Source of the DNA: Ruminiclostridium sp.
GTDB lineage: Bacteria; Bacillota; Clostridia; Oscillospirales; Oscillospiraceae
DNA: 48,358 bases
Assembly: GCA_017435425.1 (NCBI GenBank)
Contig: JAFSFC010000022.1
Location: 1-48,358 of the forward strand
Reading direction: 5' to 3'
Position numbers and translations under genes: made by a program. Each line of letters begins with the position of its first letter. Within the stretch, counting starts at the first letter, position 1. Of this stretch, positions 16,058-23,311 are shown one piece after another. The notes beneath the pieces are model-generated. The model ran no database searches and was not told where the DNA came from. It worked only from the letters and a program-made list of their open reading frames with translations.

Positions 16058-16930
16058 TCACTTGACCCCCATGGTCTGCTTGGCGCTTTCCAGAAATCGC
16101 TTGGCAGCGGGAGAGAGATCCTCCAGGCTGAGCATGGCGGCCCCCAGCTGACGGTAGGCCCGGGGCACCAGGGGGAGGATGACCACGCCGGGGTGGCGTT
16201 CCTTTAAGTACAGGCCGGGGAGAACACTGACCCCCAGACCGGCCTTGACCATATTGATGATGGCCAGCTCATCCTTGGAGGACCAGCACACATTGGGGGT
16301 GAAGCCGGATTCCTTCAAAAGCCGGGGAATGTCGTGGTCATGGGCATCGTCCTCCATGATGAAGGGCTCTCCCTCCAGCTGCTCCAGGGAGATCTCCTTG
16401 GCCCAGACGAGGGGATGGCCCTCGGGGACCACAGCGCACAGATCGTCCTGCATGAACTGGACCCATTGGTAGGGGAAATTGGGTTGACGGCTGTACAAAA
16501 GCAGATCCACCGAGCCGTTTTTCAGCCACTCGTCTAAGTCATCCTGCCCGCTTTCCCGGATAGACAGGGTGATGCCGGGGTAGCGGGTGGTAAAGTCCCG
16601 TAAGATGTTGGGCATCCAGAAGCGGGAGATACAGGGGAAGACGCCTACCGATACGTTGCCCACGGCCAAACCGCGGATATCTGCCACTTCCTGCTCCAGA
16701 AGCTGGCTCTTGTGGTGGAGTTCCCGAAGGATAGGAAGGATCCGGGTACAGTCTGCAGTAGGGCGAACACCGGATCGGGACCGGATGAGAAGGGGAAATC
16801 CAAACTCGGTCTCCAGGGATTTGATGATATAGCTCAGGCCCGACTGGGTATAGCCCAGCTGCTCTGCCGCCCTGGTCAGGTTGCCCATATCGATGGCGGT
16901 CAGAAGGGCGGTGCGTTTGTTGTGATCCAT
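16058..16930 (-). CDS. LysR-family transcriptional regulator (copy 2)
   Basis: 290 aa, same domain order as copy 1: winged helix-turn-helix (GNLTRAAEQLGYTQSGLSY, residues about 16-34) and effector domain. The recognition-helix region is nearly identical in the two copies (TRAAE-x-LGYTQSGLSY), so they may bind related operators, while the effector-binding halves differ more (for example MEDDAHDHDIPRL against LTKGDFDLPRL). AAGGAG before ATG. Ends at the terminator 16015-16047. Monocistronic. Confidence 0.93.
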   Translation of the reverse strand: MDHNKRTALLTAIDMGNLTRAAEQLGYTQSGLSYIIKSLETEFGFPLLIRSRSGVRPTADCTRILPILRELHHKSQLLEQEVADIRGLAVGNVSVGVFPCISRFWMPNILRDFTTRYPGITLSIRESGQDDLDEWLKNGSVDLLLYSRQPNFPYQWVQFMQDDLCAVVPEGHPLVWAKEISLEQLEGEPFIMEDDAHDHDIPRLLKESGFTPNVCWSSKDELAIINMVKAGLGVSVLPGLYLKERHPGVVILPLVPRAYRQLGAAMLSLEDLSPAAKRFLESAKQTMGVK

Positions 16931-16970
16931 GGCAGCTCCTTTCCATCAGGGAATTTGATGATGACAATCA

Positions 16971-17010
16971 ATTTGTTTGATTTTACAAATGTTTGCATCT
17001 TTAGTATAGT
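16971..17010 (+). promoter_or_regulatory. plus-strand promoter and possible LysR box, divergent from LysR copy 2
   Basis: TTTACA (16982-16987), 17-bp spacer, TATAGT (17005-17010). An inverted repeat ATTTG-N10-CAAAT (16971-16975 with 16986-16990) fits the T-N11-A type of LysR operator and overlaps the -35 box. Confidence 0.65.
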
Positions 17011-17031
17011 GGAGAAGTCAAAAGAATGCAA
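17003..17031 (-). promoter_or_regulatory. promoter of LysR copy 2
   Basis: On the minus strand TTGCAT (plus 17026-17031), 17-bp spacer, TATACT (17003-17008), overlapping the plus-strand -10 box exactly as in copy 1. Confidence 0.7.
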
Positions 17032-17305
17032 GTAGAATTCCGGCAGTTGTCATGATTTCTTGTCGTCTTGAGCGAGGGCGGGAGGAAGCAGGCATCCAGG
17101 CCGGAGCCAGAAGATTTTTACCTGTACCTTCCGATTGTTTGGTTGAATTCTGATCCTTTCCTGGTGAGCATCTGCGCTTGCTCACACGGGCAACACTCTT
17201 TTTCACATTCCTGTTCTGGTTCCGGATCCTGCCGGTTTGCATTCGACTCCCTTTTATCCCGGGAGCCGACTGAAAAAGCACCTGCTTTGTGCAGGTGCTT
17301 TTTTT
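17017..17305 (+). ncRNA. candidate untranslated RNA 2 (divergent from LysR copy 2)
   Basis: About 290 nt between the promoter at 16982-17010 and the terminator at 17273-17305. I see no open frame with a ribosome site. It contains a 7-bp hairpin GTGAGCA/TGCTCAC (about 17164-17185). This fills most of the gene-free stretch 16931-17507. Confidence 0.4.
17273..17305 (+). terminator. intrinsic terminator
   Basis: AAAAAGCACCTGC/GCAGGTGCTTTTT stem, loop TTTGT, seven T. Nearly the same stem as the terminator at 16015-16047. Confidence 0.9.
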
Positions 17306-17369
17306 GCTTCTGGAGAAAAGGATATGATCATGGTGATAATATGTCATTAGATTTGCTAATGAATCGGAT

Positions 17370-17411
17370 GGGATTCCCTCGCTTTACAAAGAAAAGAAAC
17401 TATGATATCTT
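17370..17411 (+). promoter_or_regulatory. promoter of the 62-aa membrane protein gene
   Basis: TTTACA (17383-17388), 17-bp spacer, TATCTT (17406-17411). It is preceded by GGGATTCCCTCG, a near copy of the GGGATTCCTCG in front of the promoter at 17814. Confidence 0.55.
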
Positions 17412-17507
17412 AACATCACAAAGAAAAAGCAGATACCACCGGCCGGGGCGAAGCTTTTTTCAAGGACGATTGTTTACAACGACCCTGAATGAAGAAAGGA
17501 GCCTACT

Positions 17508-17696
17508 ATGAAGAAGTCTCAGAATCTGCTGTTTCACCTGGTTACGTTGTTTGTTACACTGGTGGCCTATGTGGTGGCCCTTGTCCAGCTTCCGGGTGAT
17601 CCTCATATCCTGTATGTGATGGTGGCCGGCCTTGGGGTTTGCTCCCTGGCCCAGCTCAGTTCCGACCTGCTGGATGACCACAAGTCTCCAAAATGA
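17508..17696 (+). CDS. small two-helix membrane protein
   Basis: 62 aa, not recognised. Two hydrophobic helices (about 8-27 and 33-50) with a short PGDPH turn, a basic N-terminus (MKKSQ) and a polar C-terminus (DDHKSPK). AAAGGAG lies 8 nt before the ATG. It has its own promoter and terminator and lies in the LysR-associated promoter cluster, which makes co-regulation possible. Size and layout would also fit a membrane-active peptide or a small regulator of a membrane complex; nothing in the sequence decides this. Confidence 0.75.
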   Translation: MKKSQNLLFHLVTLFVTLVAYVVALVQLPGDPHILYVMVAGLGVCSLAQLSSDLLDDHKSPK

Positions 17697-17732
17697 TACC
17701 CACTTCTCTTTTGAAGATTCCATATGAAAACG

Positions 17733-17765
17733 AAAAGACGCCTGCACGCTCAGCAGGCGTCTTTT
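17733..17765 (+). terminator. intrinsic terminator
   Basis: AAAAGACGCCTGC/GCAGGCGTCTTTT, loop of 7; ends the 62-aa gene. Confidence 0.9.
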
Positions 17766-17802
17766 CCGTTGAAACCATAAGAAACCCTAATGAAAAAAAT
17801 CG

Positions 17803-17842
17803 GGATTCCTCGTTTTACAAATGGGAAGGGATTTGTTATAGT
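17803..17842 (+). promoter_or_regulatory. third TTTTACAAATG-type promoter
   Basis: GGGATTCCTCG then TTTACA (17814-17819), 17-bp spacer, TATAGT (17837-17842). Same -35, -10 and spacing as the promoters facing away from both LysR genes. Confidence 0.65.
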
Positions 17843-17848
17843 ATGCTC

Positions 17849-18002
17849 AGAAAATGACACGGAGGACTTTGCCCCTTGTTCTTCGTGTGAAGCGTTGCAA
17901 AAGGTGGGATTCCTCTCCAATCCTGCTGAAGGATCTATTGCTCTCTAGGATCTGCGCAGCGTAGATGAAGGCACAGAGGATTGGCCGATCCTCTGTGCTT
18001 TT
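17849..18002 (+). ncRNA. candidate small RNA 3 (orphan)
   Basis: Between the promoter at 17814-17842 and an 11-bp terminator stem GCACAGAGGAT/ATCCTCTGTGC (17971-17998) with T run. About 150 nt, no credible coding sequence (a GGAGG at its start is followed only by a five-codon frame). With the terminator before it, this fills the gap 17697-18056. Confidence 0.4.
17968..18002 (+). terminator. intrinsic terminator
   Basis: 11-bp perfect stem, loop TGGCCG, TTTTA after it. Confidence 0.85.
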
Positions 18003-18023
18003 ACCGTTTTTGAGAGAAAAGAT

Positions 18024-18053
18024 ACAGCCGCAGAGGGGTGACTCTGCGGCTGT
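18024..18053 (-). terminator. intrinsic terminator of the acidic protein gene
   Basis: 12-bp perfect stem ACAGCCGCAGAG/CTCTGCGGCTGT just after the minus-strand stop at 18057, followed on that strand by ATCTTTTCTC. Confidence 0.8.
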
Positions 18054-18056
18054 TGT

Positions 18057-18305
18057 TCACTTCTGTTCGGCTTTCTTCATGGCCATGCGGCGCATGGCCT
18101 CCTTGTCCACTTCCTCCTCCATCCAGAGGTGGAATTCGATGCTGTCCATGTCGTGGTAGGGGCTGACGGTGGGCTCCCCGTTTTCGTCCACTTCTTCCTC
18201 CTCTTCCTGGCCCATCAGGCCGAAGCCCATCATAGCCAGGTCCAGGTCATCGATGCAGCCGATGTTGTCCAGAGAAAGGTTGTTGAGATCAAAGTCCTTT
18301 GCCAT
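18057..18305 (-). CDS. acidic hypothetical protein
   Basis: 82 aa, soluble, not recognised. The middle has a run of five Glu (GQEEEEEVDENGE) and the C-terminus is basic and Met/Ala-rich (RRMAMKKAEQK). The ATG at 18305 follows GGAGG by 9 nt; the upstream in-frame ATG at 18341 lacks a ribosome site. Own promoter (18358-18386) and terminator (18024-18053). Function unknown. Confidence 0.78.
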   Translation of the reverse strand: MAKDFDLNNLSLDNIGCIDDLDLAMMGFGLMGQEEEEEVDENGEPTVSPYHDMDSIEFHLWMEEEVDKEAMRRMAMKKAEQK

Positions 18306-18357
18306 TGCTGTACCTCCATGTGAATTGGCGCGGTGAGGCACCTGATTTCTTACCTAC

Positions 18358-18386
18358 ACTATAGCATAGTTTGCCCCCCTTGTCAC
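18358..18386 (-). promoter_or_regulatory. promoter of the acidic protein gene
   Basis: On the minus strand GTGACA (plus 18381-18386), 17-bp spacer, TATAGT (18358-18363). Confidence 0.6.
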
Positions 18387-18460
18387 GCTTTTGTGTGAAA
18401 TCCTGTTTTTTCGGGGAAAAGAAGGGGGGATTTCATCCAGAAAGACCAGAACCTTCCCCC

Positions 18461-18489
18461 TTGACAAATGGGACAAAATACACTACCAT
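18461..18489 (+). promoter_or_regulatory. promoter of the lysine riboswitch / dap operon
   Basis: TTGACA (18461-18466), 17-bp spacer, TACCAT (18484-18489), about 12 nt before the aptamer. Confidence 0.7.
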
Positions 18490-18499
18490 AATGCCAAAC

Positions 18500-18676
18500 C
18501 AGAGATAGAGGTGCGTTACACCAAGAGTACCCGGAGCCAATGCCGTGCAGGGCAGGTTCGGAGAAAGGGGTGGGCGCCGAAGTGGGCCTTCACTGCAAGG
18601 GAGGCTTCGCTGGGCGGACGAACTAAGAGTTGTCCGACTGTCGCAAATGGAAACATTTTGCGGAGGGCTATCCTTG
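18500..18676 (+). promoter_or_regulatory. lysine riboswitch (L-box) aptamer
   Basis: Contains the conserved lysine-riboswitch elements in order: AGATAGAGGTGCG at the 5' side, AAGAGTA, GAGAAAGG, GGGCGCCGAAG, a C-rich/G-rich helix arm (GGGCCTTCACTGC to GGCTTCGCTGG), ACTGTCGC and GGAGGGCTATC at the 3' side. Helix P1 closes between GATAG (18504-18508) and CTATC (18668-18672). It lies upstream of dapA-dapB-lysA, the pathway that makes lysine, so gene context agrees. Confidence 0.95.
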
Positions 18677-18717
18677 ATATGAACGCCGGCTTTTTGCCGG
18701 AGCTATTGTCGTTTTAT

Positions 18718-18753
18718 CAAGCAGCTATCCCCGCATAGCCGCTTGGTTTTTTT
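18718..18753 (+). terminator. riboswitch-controlled terminator
   Basis: Stem CAAGC-A-GCTAT / ATAGC-C-GCTTG (18718-18728 with 18735-18745) followed by seven T. ATAGCC (18735-18740) can instead pair with GGCTAT in the 3' strand of P1 (18666-18671), giving an antiterminator. Lysine binding should fix P1 and allow termination. Confidence 0.88.
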
Positions 18754-18801
18754 ATACCCAAAAACCAGGCAGCATCCCAAAATATGCAGGAGGAATATAT
18801 C

Positions 18802-19695
18802 ATGAAGAATCAGAATCCTATTTTCAGAGGCATCGCAACCGCACTGGTCACCCCCACCACCCCCCTGGGCGTGGATTACGACCGCATGGGCAAGCTCATT
18901 GACTGGCAGATTGAAAAGGGCATCAACGCGCTGGTCATCTGCGGCACCACCGGCGAGAGCTCCACCCTCACCGACGCTGAGCACCGTGAAGTCATGCGGT
19001 ATTCTATTGATCGAGTCAACGGCCGTGTTCCCGTCATCTGCGGCACCGGCAGCAACGAGACCGATTACGCCGTGGAACTGACCAAGGCTGCCTGCGCCGA
19101 CGGCGCCGACGGTGTCCTGGTTGTGACCCCCTACTATAATAAGACCACCCAGAAGGGCCTGGTGACCATGTACAACACCATCGCTGACGCCAGCACCAAG
19201 CCCGTGATCCTCTATAACGTCCCCTCCCGTACCGGCATCGGCATCGAGCCCGCCACCTATGTGAAGCTGGCCGAGCACCCCAACATCTGCGCCATCAAGG
19301 AGGCCAACGGCGACATCTCCAAGATCGTGGAGACCTTTGCCCTGGTGGGCGACAAGCTGGACATCTACTCCGGCAACGACGACCAGATCGTTCCCATCCT
19401 GGCCATGGGCGGCATGGGCTGCATCTCCGTTCTGTCCAACGTGATCCCCACCGAGACCGTGGCCATCACCGACAAGTTCTTCGCCGGTGACGTGGCAGGT
19501 GCTGCCAAGCTCCAGTGCGACTACATGCCCCTGGTCCGTTCCCTGTTCTGTGAGAGCAACCCCATCCCCGTGAAGGCTGCCATGGCCGCCATGGGCTTCT
19601 GCGAGAACTACCTGCGCCTGCCTCTGGTCCCCATGGAAGAGGATCACTACGAAGTCATGATCCAGCGCATGCGTGCCCTGGGTATCAACGTATAA
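18802..19695 (+). CDS. dapA: 4-hydroxy-tetrahydrodipicolinate synthase
   Basis: 297 aa. Condenses aspartate semialdehyde and pyruvate, the first committed step to diaminopimelate and lysine. The pyruvate-binding GTTGES (48-53), Tyr139 in LYNVPSRTG and the Schiff-base Lys166 in CAIKEANGD are present; length is normal. The ATG at 18802 follows GCAGGAGG. First gene after the lysine riboswitch and followed 14 nt later by dapB. Codon use is biased, suggesting high expression. Confidence 0.97.
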   Translation: MKNQNPIFRGIATALVTPTTPLGVDYDRMGKLIDWQIEKGINALVICGTTGESSTLTDAEHREVMRYSIDRVNGRVPVICGTGSNETDYAVELTKAACADGADGVLVVTPYYNKTTQKGLVTMYNTIADASTKPVILYNVPSRTGIGIEPATYVKLAEHPNICAIKEANGDISKIVETFALVGDKLDIYSGNDDQIVPILAMGGMGCISVLSNVIPTETVAITDKFFAGDVAGAAKLQCDYMPLVRSLFCESNPIPVKAAMAAMGFCENYLRLPLVPMEEDHYEVMIQRMRALGINV

Positions 19696-19709
19696 ATTGA
19701 GGTAACGCC

Positions 19710-20438
19710 ATGAATGTGATCGTAAACGGCGCTCTGGGCCGTATGGGCCAGCAGGTCTGCAAGCTCCTGGAGGAAAACGGCCTCACCTTGGCCGCTGCTG
19801 TGGACCGTGCAGGCGGCGAGGGCGTGTACCAGAGCCTGACCGACTACACCGGTCCTGCCGACGTGGTCATCGACTTCTCCAACCACGCCAGCGCAGGGGA
19901 ACTGGTGGCCTACTGCAAGGCCCGGAACCTGCCCCTGGTAGCCGCCACCACCGGCTATACCCCCGAGGAGTTTGCCATCCTGGAGGAGGGAGCCCAGGCT
20001 GTGCCCATCTTCCAGTCCTACAATATGTCCGTGGGCGTGGCCCTTCTGGCCCGCCTGGTGAAGCAGGCCGCCGCCATCTTCGGGGGCTGTGACGTGGAGA
20101 TCATCGAGGCCCACCACAACCGCAAGGCAGATGCCCCCAGCGGCACCGCCCTCCTCCTGGCCGACGCCGTGAAGGAGAAGCGCCCCGATGCCGAGTATGT
20201 CTTTGGCCGCTCCGGCCAGCACAAGCGCCAGCCCAACGAGATCGGCATCCACGCCCTGCGCATGGGCAACGTGGTGGGTGAGCACGAGGTCATCTTCGCC
20301 ACCGACAACCAGACCATCTCCCTGAAGCACCAGGCCCACGACCGTGCCCTCTTTGCAGACGGCGCCATCGCCGCCGCCCGCTTCATCGTGAACCAGGCCC
20401 CCGGCTTCTACCACATGGACGACCTGCTGGGTCCCTGA
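19710..20438 (+). CDS. dapB: 4-hydroxy-tetrahydrodipicolinate reductase
   Basis: 242 aa. NAD(P)H-dependent reduction of the DapA product. N-terminal Rossmann motif NGALGRMG (6-13), DFSNHA, ATTGYT, and the active-site segment EAHHNRKADAPSGTA are present. GAGGTAACGCC upstream of ATG. It lies between dapA and lysA in one operon, under the lysine riboswitch. Confidence 0.96.
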   Translation: MNVIVNGALGRMGQQVCKLLEENGLTLAAAVDRAGGEGVYQSLTDYTGPADVVIDFSNHASAGELVAYCKARNLPLVAATTGYTPEEFAILEEGAQAVPIFQSYNMSVGVALLARLVKQAAAIFGGCDVEIIEAHHNRKADAPSGTALLLADAVKEKRPDAEYVFGRSGQHKRQPNEIGIHALRMGNVVGEHEVIFATDNQTISLKHQAHDRALFADGAIAAARFIVNQAPGFYHMDDLLGP

Positions 20439-20476
20439 ACATCCCCGAAACAGATAAAGAAGGAAATAGATGCCGT

Positions 20477-21772
20477 ATGCTGTATGATAATCTCTCCGTA
20501 AATGAACTGGGCCACCTGACCATCGGCGGCCTGGACACCGTGGACCTGGCCGACCGGTTCGGTGCCCCCCTGTATGTCCTGGACGAGGACCAGGTCCGGG
20601 CCAACTGCCGGACCTATGTTCAGGCCCTGGGCCAGTATATGCCCCAGGGCTCCTACCCCCTCTTTGCGGGCAAGGCCCTGTGCTTCAAAGGGCTCTACCC
20701 CATCCTGGACTCTGAGGGCATGGGGGCCGATGTGGTCTCTCCCGGTGAGATCTACACTGCTTTGGCCGGCGGATTCCCCCCGGAGAAGCTCTACTTCCAC
20801 GGCAACAACAAGACCGATGAGGACATCCAGTACGCCCTGGAGAGCGGCGTGGGCCACTTCATCGTGGACAACCACCACGAGCTGGAGCGGCTGGACCGGG
20901 CCGCCGGGGAGATGGGTATCTGCCAGAAGGTCCTCCTTCGCGTCACCCCCGGCATTGACCCCCACACCCTCCAGGCCATCAACACCGGCCGCATTGACTG
21001 CCAGTTCGGCGTTCCCATTGAAACAGGACAGGCTGCCCGGTTTGTCCAATCCGCAGTGGGTATGAAGAACCTGGAGGTCCTGGGCTTCCATAGCCACATC
21101 GGCTCCCAGATCTTTGAGGCAGAGCCCTTCTGCGATGCCGTGGACATCCTGCTGGATTTTGCCGACCAGATGCGCAAGGAGCTGGGCTTCACTGTCCGTG
21201 TCCTGAATTTGGGGGGCGGCTTCGGTGTCCGGTACAAGGAGTCCGACCCCGTGGTGGACATCCCCGGCAACATCAAGGCCCTGTCCGAGCACCTGAAGGA
21301 AGGCTGTGCCGCCAAGGACTACCCCGTGCCCCAGATCCTCCTGGAGCCCGGCCGGAGCATCGTGGCCAACGCCGGCCTTACCCTCTACCGGGTGGGCGGG
21401 GTGAAGACCATCGAGGGCTACCGCAGCTACATCACCGTCAACGGCGGCATGACTGACAACCCCCGGTATGCCCTGTACCAGGCCCCCTATACCGTCCTGC
21501 CCGCCGACCGGATGAACGACCAGCGGGACTTCCAGTGCACCATCGCCGGCCGCTGCTGCGAGAGCGGCGACCTGATCCAGGAGAACATCATGATGCCCAA
21601 GGCAGAGCGGGACGACCTGATCGCTGTCCTGACCACCGGTGCCTATAACTTCACCATGTCCTCCAACTACAACCGTCTCTGTCGGCCCGCCCTGGTGCTG
21701 GTCCATGCCGGCCAGGCCCGTCTGGCCGTCCGCCGTCAGACCTTCGAGGACCTGATCGCCTGTGATCTGTAA
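20477..21772 (+). CDS. lysA: diaminopimelate decarboxylase
   Basis: 431 aa fold-type III PLP enzyme; decarboxylates meso-diaminopimelate to lysine. PLP Lys66 in FAGKALCFKG, HSHIGSQ, the glycine loop LGGGFGVRY, EPGRSIVANAG and the C-x-SGD motif (CCESGD) are all in place. AAGGAA lies 10 nt before the ATG. Last gene of the riboswitch-controlled dapA-dapB-lysA operon, ended by a very strong terminator at 21789-21829. Confidence 0.96.
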   Translation: MLYDNLSVNELGHLTIGGLDTVDLADRFGAPLYVLDEDQVRANCRTYVQALGQYMPQGSYPLFAGKALCFKGLYPILDSEGMGADVVSPGEIYTALAGGFPPEKLYFHGNNKTDEDIQYALESGVGHFIVDNHHELERLDRAAGEMGICQKVLLRVTPGIDPHTLQAINTGRIDCQFGVPIETGQAARFVQSAVGMKNLEVLGFHSHIGSQIFEAEPFCDAVDILLDFADQMRKELGFTVRVLNLGGGFGVRYKESDPVVDIPGNIKALSEHLKEGCAAKDYPVPQILLEPGRSIVANAGLTLYRVGGVKTIEGYRSYITVNGGMTDNPRYALYQAPYTVLPADRMNDQRDFQCTIAGRCCESGDLIQENIMMPKAERDDLIAVLTTGAYNFTMSSNYNRLCRPALVLVHAGQARLAVRRQTFEDLIACDL

Positions 21773-21788
21773 AAGAAAAGAAAAACAT

Positions 21789-21830
21789 AAAAGCCGAGCC
21801 GAAGACAAAATGTCTTCGGCTCGGCTTTTA
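21789..21830. terminator. bidirectional intrinsic terminator
   Basis: 19-bp perfect stem starting AAAAGCCGAGCC, loop AAA, ending in TTTTA; it separates the convergent lysA and MATE genes. Confidence 0.93.
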
Positions 21831-21853
21831 TCAAGAGAGAAGGAGAGAGTAGA

Positions 21854-23173
21854 TCAAAGTTTGGTTTTCTTCAGCAGGACCAGGGCCAGGATGAGGGTCA
21901 CGATCTCACCGATCAGAGCGGCCATCCAGATGCTCACCCCGCCGCCCAGGGCGAAGAGGGCCAAAAGAGCACCGGGCAGGAAGAGGAAGCCCCGGCACAG
22001 GGAGAGAAGACCGGAGGCGAAACCCTTGCCCAGGGCGGCAAAGTAACCGGCCAGGGCGATGGAGATGCCGGCGGGCAGGTAGGACAGGGTATACTGCCGC
22101 AGGGCAGAGACGGTGTCTCCAAAGAGGGCGCTGTCCCCCTCCAGCAGGAGGGAGGTGATGGCCCCAGGGGCCAGCTGACAGACCAGCTCCACCACCACGC
22201 CCACCGCCAGGACCACCAGGAGGCACTGCTTCAGATAGTACCGGACGGTGTCCTTGTCATTCTGGCCCACCGCCAGGCTCACCAGGGGCATCATGCCCTG
22301 GGCAATGCCCTGCATGACCATGGAGACCAAGAGACTGATGTAGGCGATGACAGCATAGATGGCCAGGGACTCCTCTCCCAGCAGGGAGAGGATCACGTGG
22401 TTGTACAGGAGGGTCAAAAATCCCAGCATCAGCTCGATGGAGCAGTCGGCGATGCCCAGGGGGAGGATGCGCCGGAAGGACTTCAGCTCCAGCTTGAACT
22501 TCCGGAACCGGAGGTTGGATTTTCCCGACAGGAAGTAGGACAGGAAGAAAATCATGCTGCCCAGCTGGGCAAGGCCGGTGGCCAGGGCGGCGCCGAAGAC
22601 CTCCCAGTGGAAGAGAAAAATGAAGACGTAGTCCAGGCCCACGTTGATGATAAAGCTGATGCCCACACCGATGGTGGCCAGGATGGGGGCACCGTCCACC
22701 TTCACCATGACCTCCAGACAGTAGGACAGGATGAAGCACACCGAGAACAGGCAGATCACATGGAGATACTGGGCGGTATAGCCGATGGTCTGGGGACCGG
22801 CACCCAGCAGGTAGCCCAGAGGCTCAGCAAAAATGGAGACCCCCACCGTCAGGAGGAGGGATACAGCCAGGATGACGGCCACCGTCTGGGTGAAGATCTC
22901 CTCGGCTCGTTCATGCTCGTGGTTGCCCATGGCGAAGGCGCACAGGGTGGAGGTGCCCATGGACAGGAGGATGGCGATGCCGGAGAGGATGTTGATGAAG
23001 GGCAGGGAGATGTTCACAGCGGCCAGGGCCAGTTCCCCCACCCCCTTGGAGACGAAGATGCCGTCGATGATGGTGTAGGAAGAGAAGAGGACCATGGCTG
23101 AGACCGAGGGGGCCACGTACCGGGCAAAGGTCTTCCAGGACCGGGTGGGCAGGGCTGCATGGGACGAAGACAA
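21854..23173 (-). CDS. MATE-family efflux transporter
   Basis: 439 aa with twelve predicted helices in two six-helix halves. Typical MATE segments are seen: SSYTIIDGIFVSKGVGELALAAVN near the N-terminus (read in parts as DGIFVSKGVG and LAAVNISLP), MGTSTLCAFAMGN and QGIAQGMMPLVS in the second half. Such proteins export cationic or amphipathic compounds by H+ or Na+ exchange. Start is TTG 23173, chosen from GAGGTGA 6 nt upstream. Transcribed divergently from a MerR-type regulator through an operator-like promoter with a 19-bp spacer, so regulation by that protein is likely. Confidence 0.93.
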   Translation of the reverse strand: MSSSHAALPTRSWKTFARYVAPSVSAMVLFSSYTIIDGIFVSKGVGELALAAVNISLPFINILSGIAILLSMGTSTLCAFAMGNHEHERAEEIFTQTVAVILAVSLLLTVGVSIFAEPLGYLLGAGPQTIGYTAQYLHVICLFSVCFILSYCLEVMVKVDGAPILATIGVGISFIINVGLDYVFIFLFHWEVFGAALATGLAQLGSMIFFLSYFLSGKSNLRFRKFKLELKSFRRILPLGIADCSIELMLGFLTLLYNHVILSLLGEESLAIYAVIAYISLLVSMVMQGIAQGMMPLVSLAVGQNDKDTVRYYLKQCLLVVLAVGVVVELVCQLAPGAITSLLLEGDSALFGDTVSALRQYTLSYLPAGISIALAGYFAALGKGFASGLLSLCRGFLFLPGALLALFALGGGVSIWMAALIGEIVTLILALVLLKKTKL

Positions 23174-23214
23174 GATGATTCACCTCAAAAATTGACAATG
23201 TCAGAAAATGTAAC

Positions 23215-23243
23215 TTGCTCACACACAAGATATCTGGTATACT
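23215..23243 (+). promoter_or_regulatory. promoter of the MerR-type gene
   Basis: TTGCTC (23215-23220), 17-bp spacer, TATACT (23238-23243). Confidence 0.6.
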
Positions 23244-23244
23244 A

Positions 23245-23275
23245 AGGATAAACTATGGGGCGACCCTAGAGTCAA
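23245..23275 (-). promoter_or_regulatory. MerR-type operator/promoter of the MATE gene
   Basis: On the minus strand TTGACT (plus 23270-23275), a 19-bp spacer and TATCCT (23245-23250). Within the spacer lies an imperfect dyad ACTCTAGGG-N3-CCCCATAGT (7 of 9 positions paired). A 19-bp spacer with a central dyad is the hallmark of MerR-activated promoters. Confidence 0.75.
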
Positions 23276-23311
23276 TAGCAAACAAAAACTTTTTCAGAAA
23301 GGCGGGATGGC

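Noticed and set aside
17068..17511. Open frame across candidate RNA 2 and the promoter of the 62-aa gene
   Set aside because: It runs through a strong terminator, lacks a ribosome site and has no recognisable composition.
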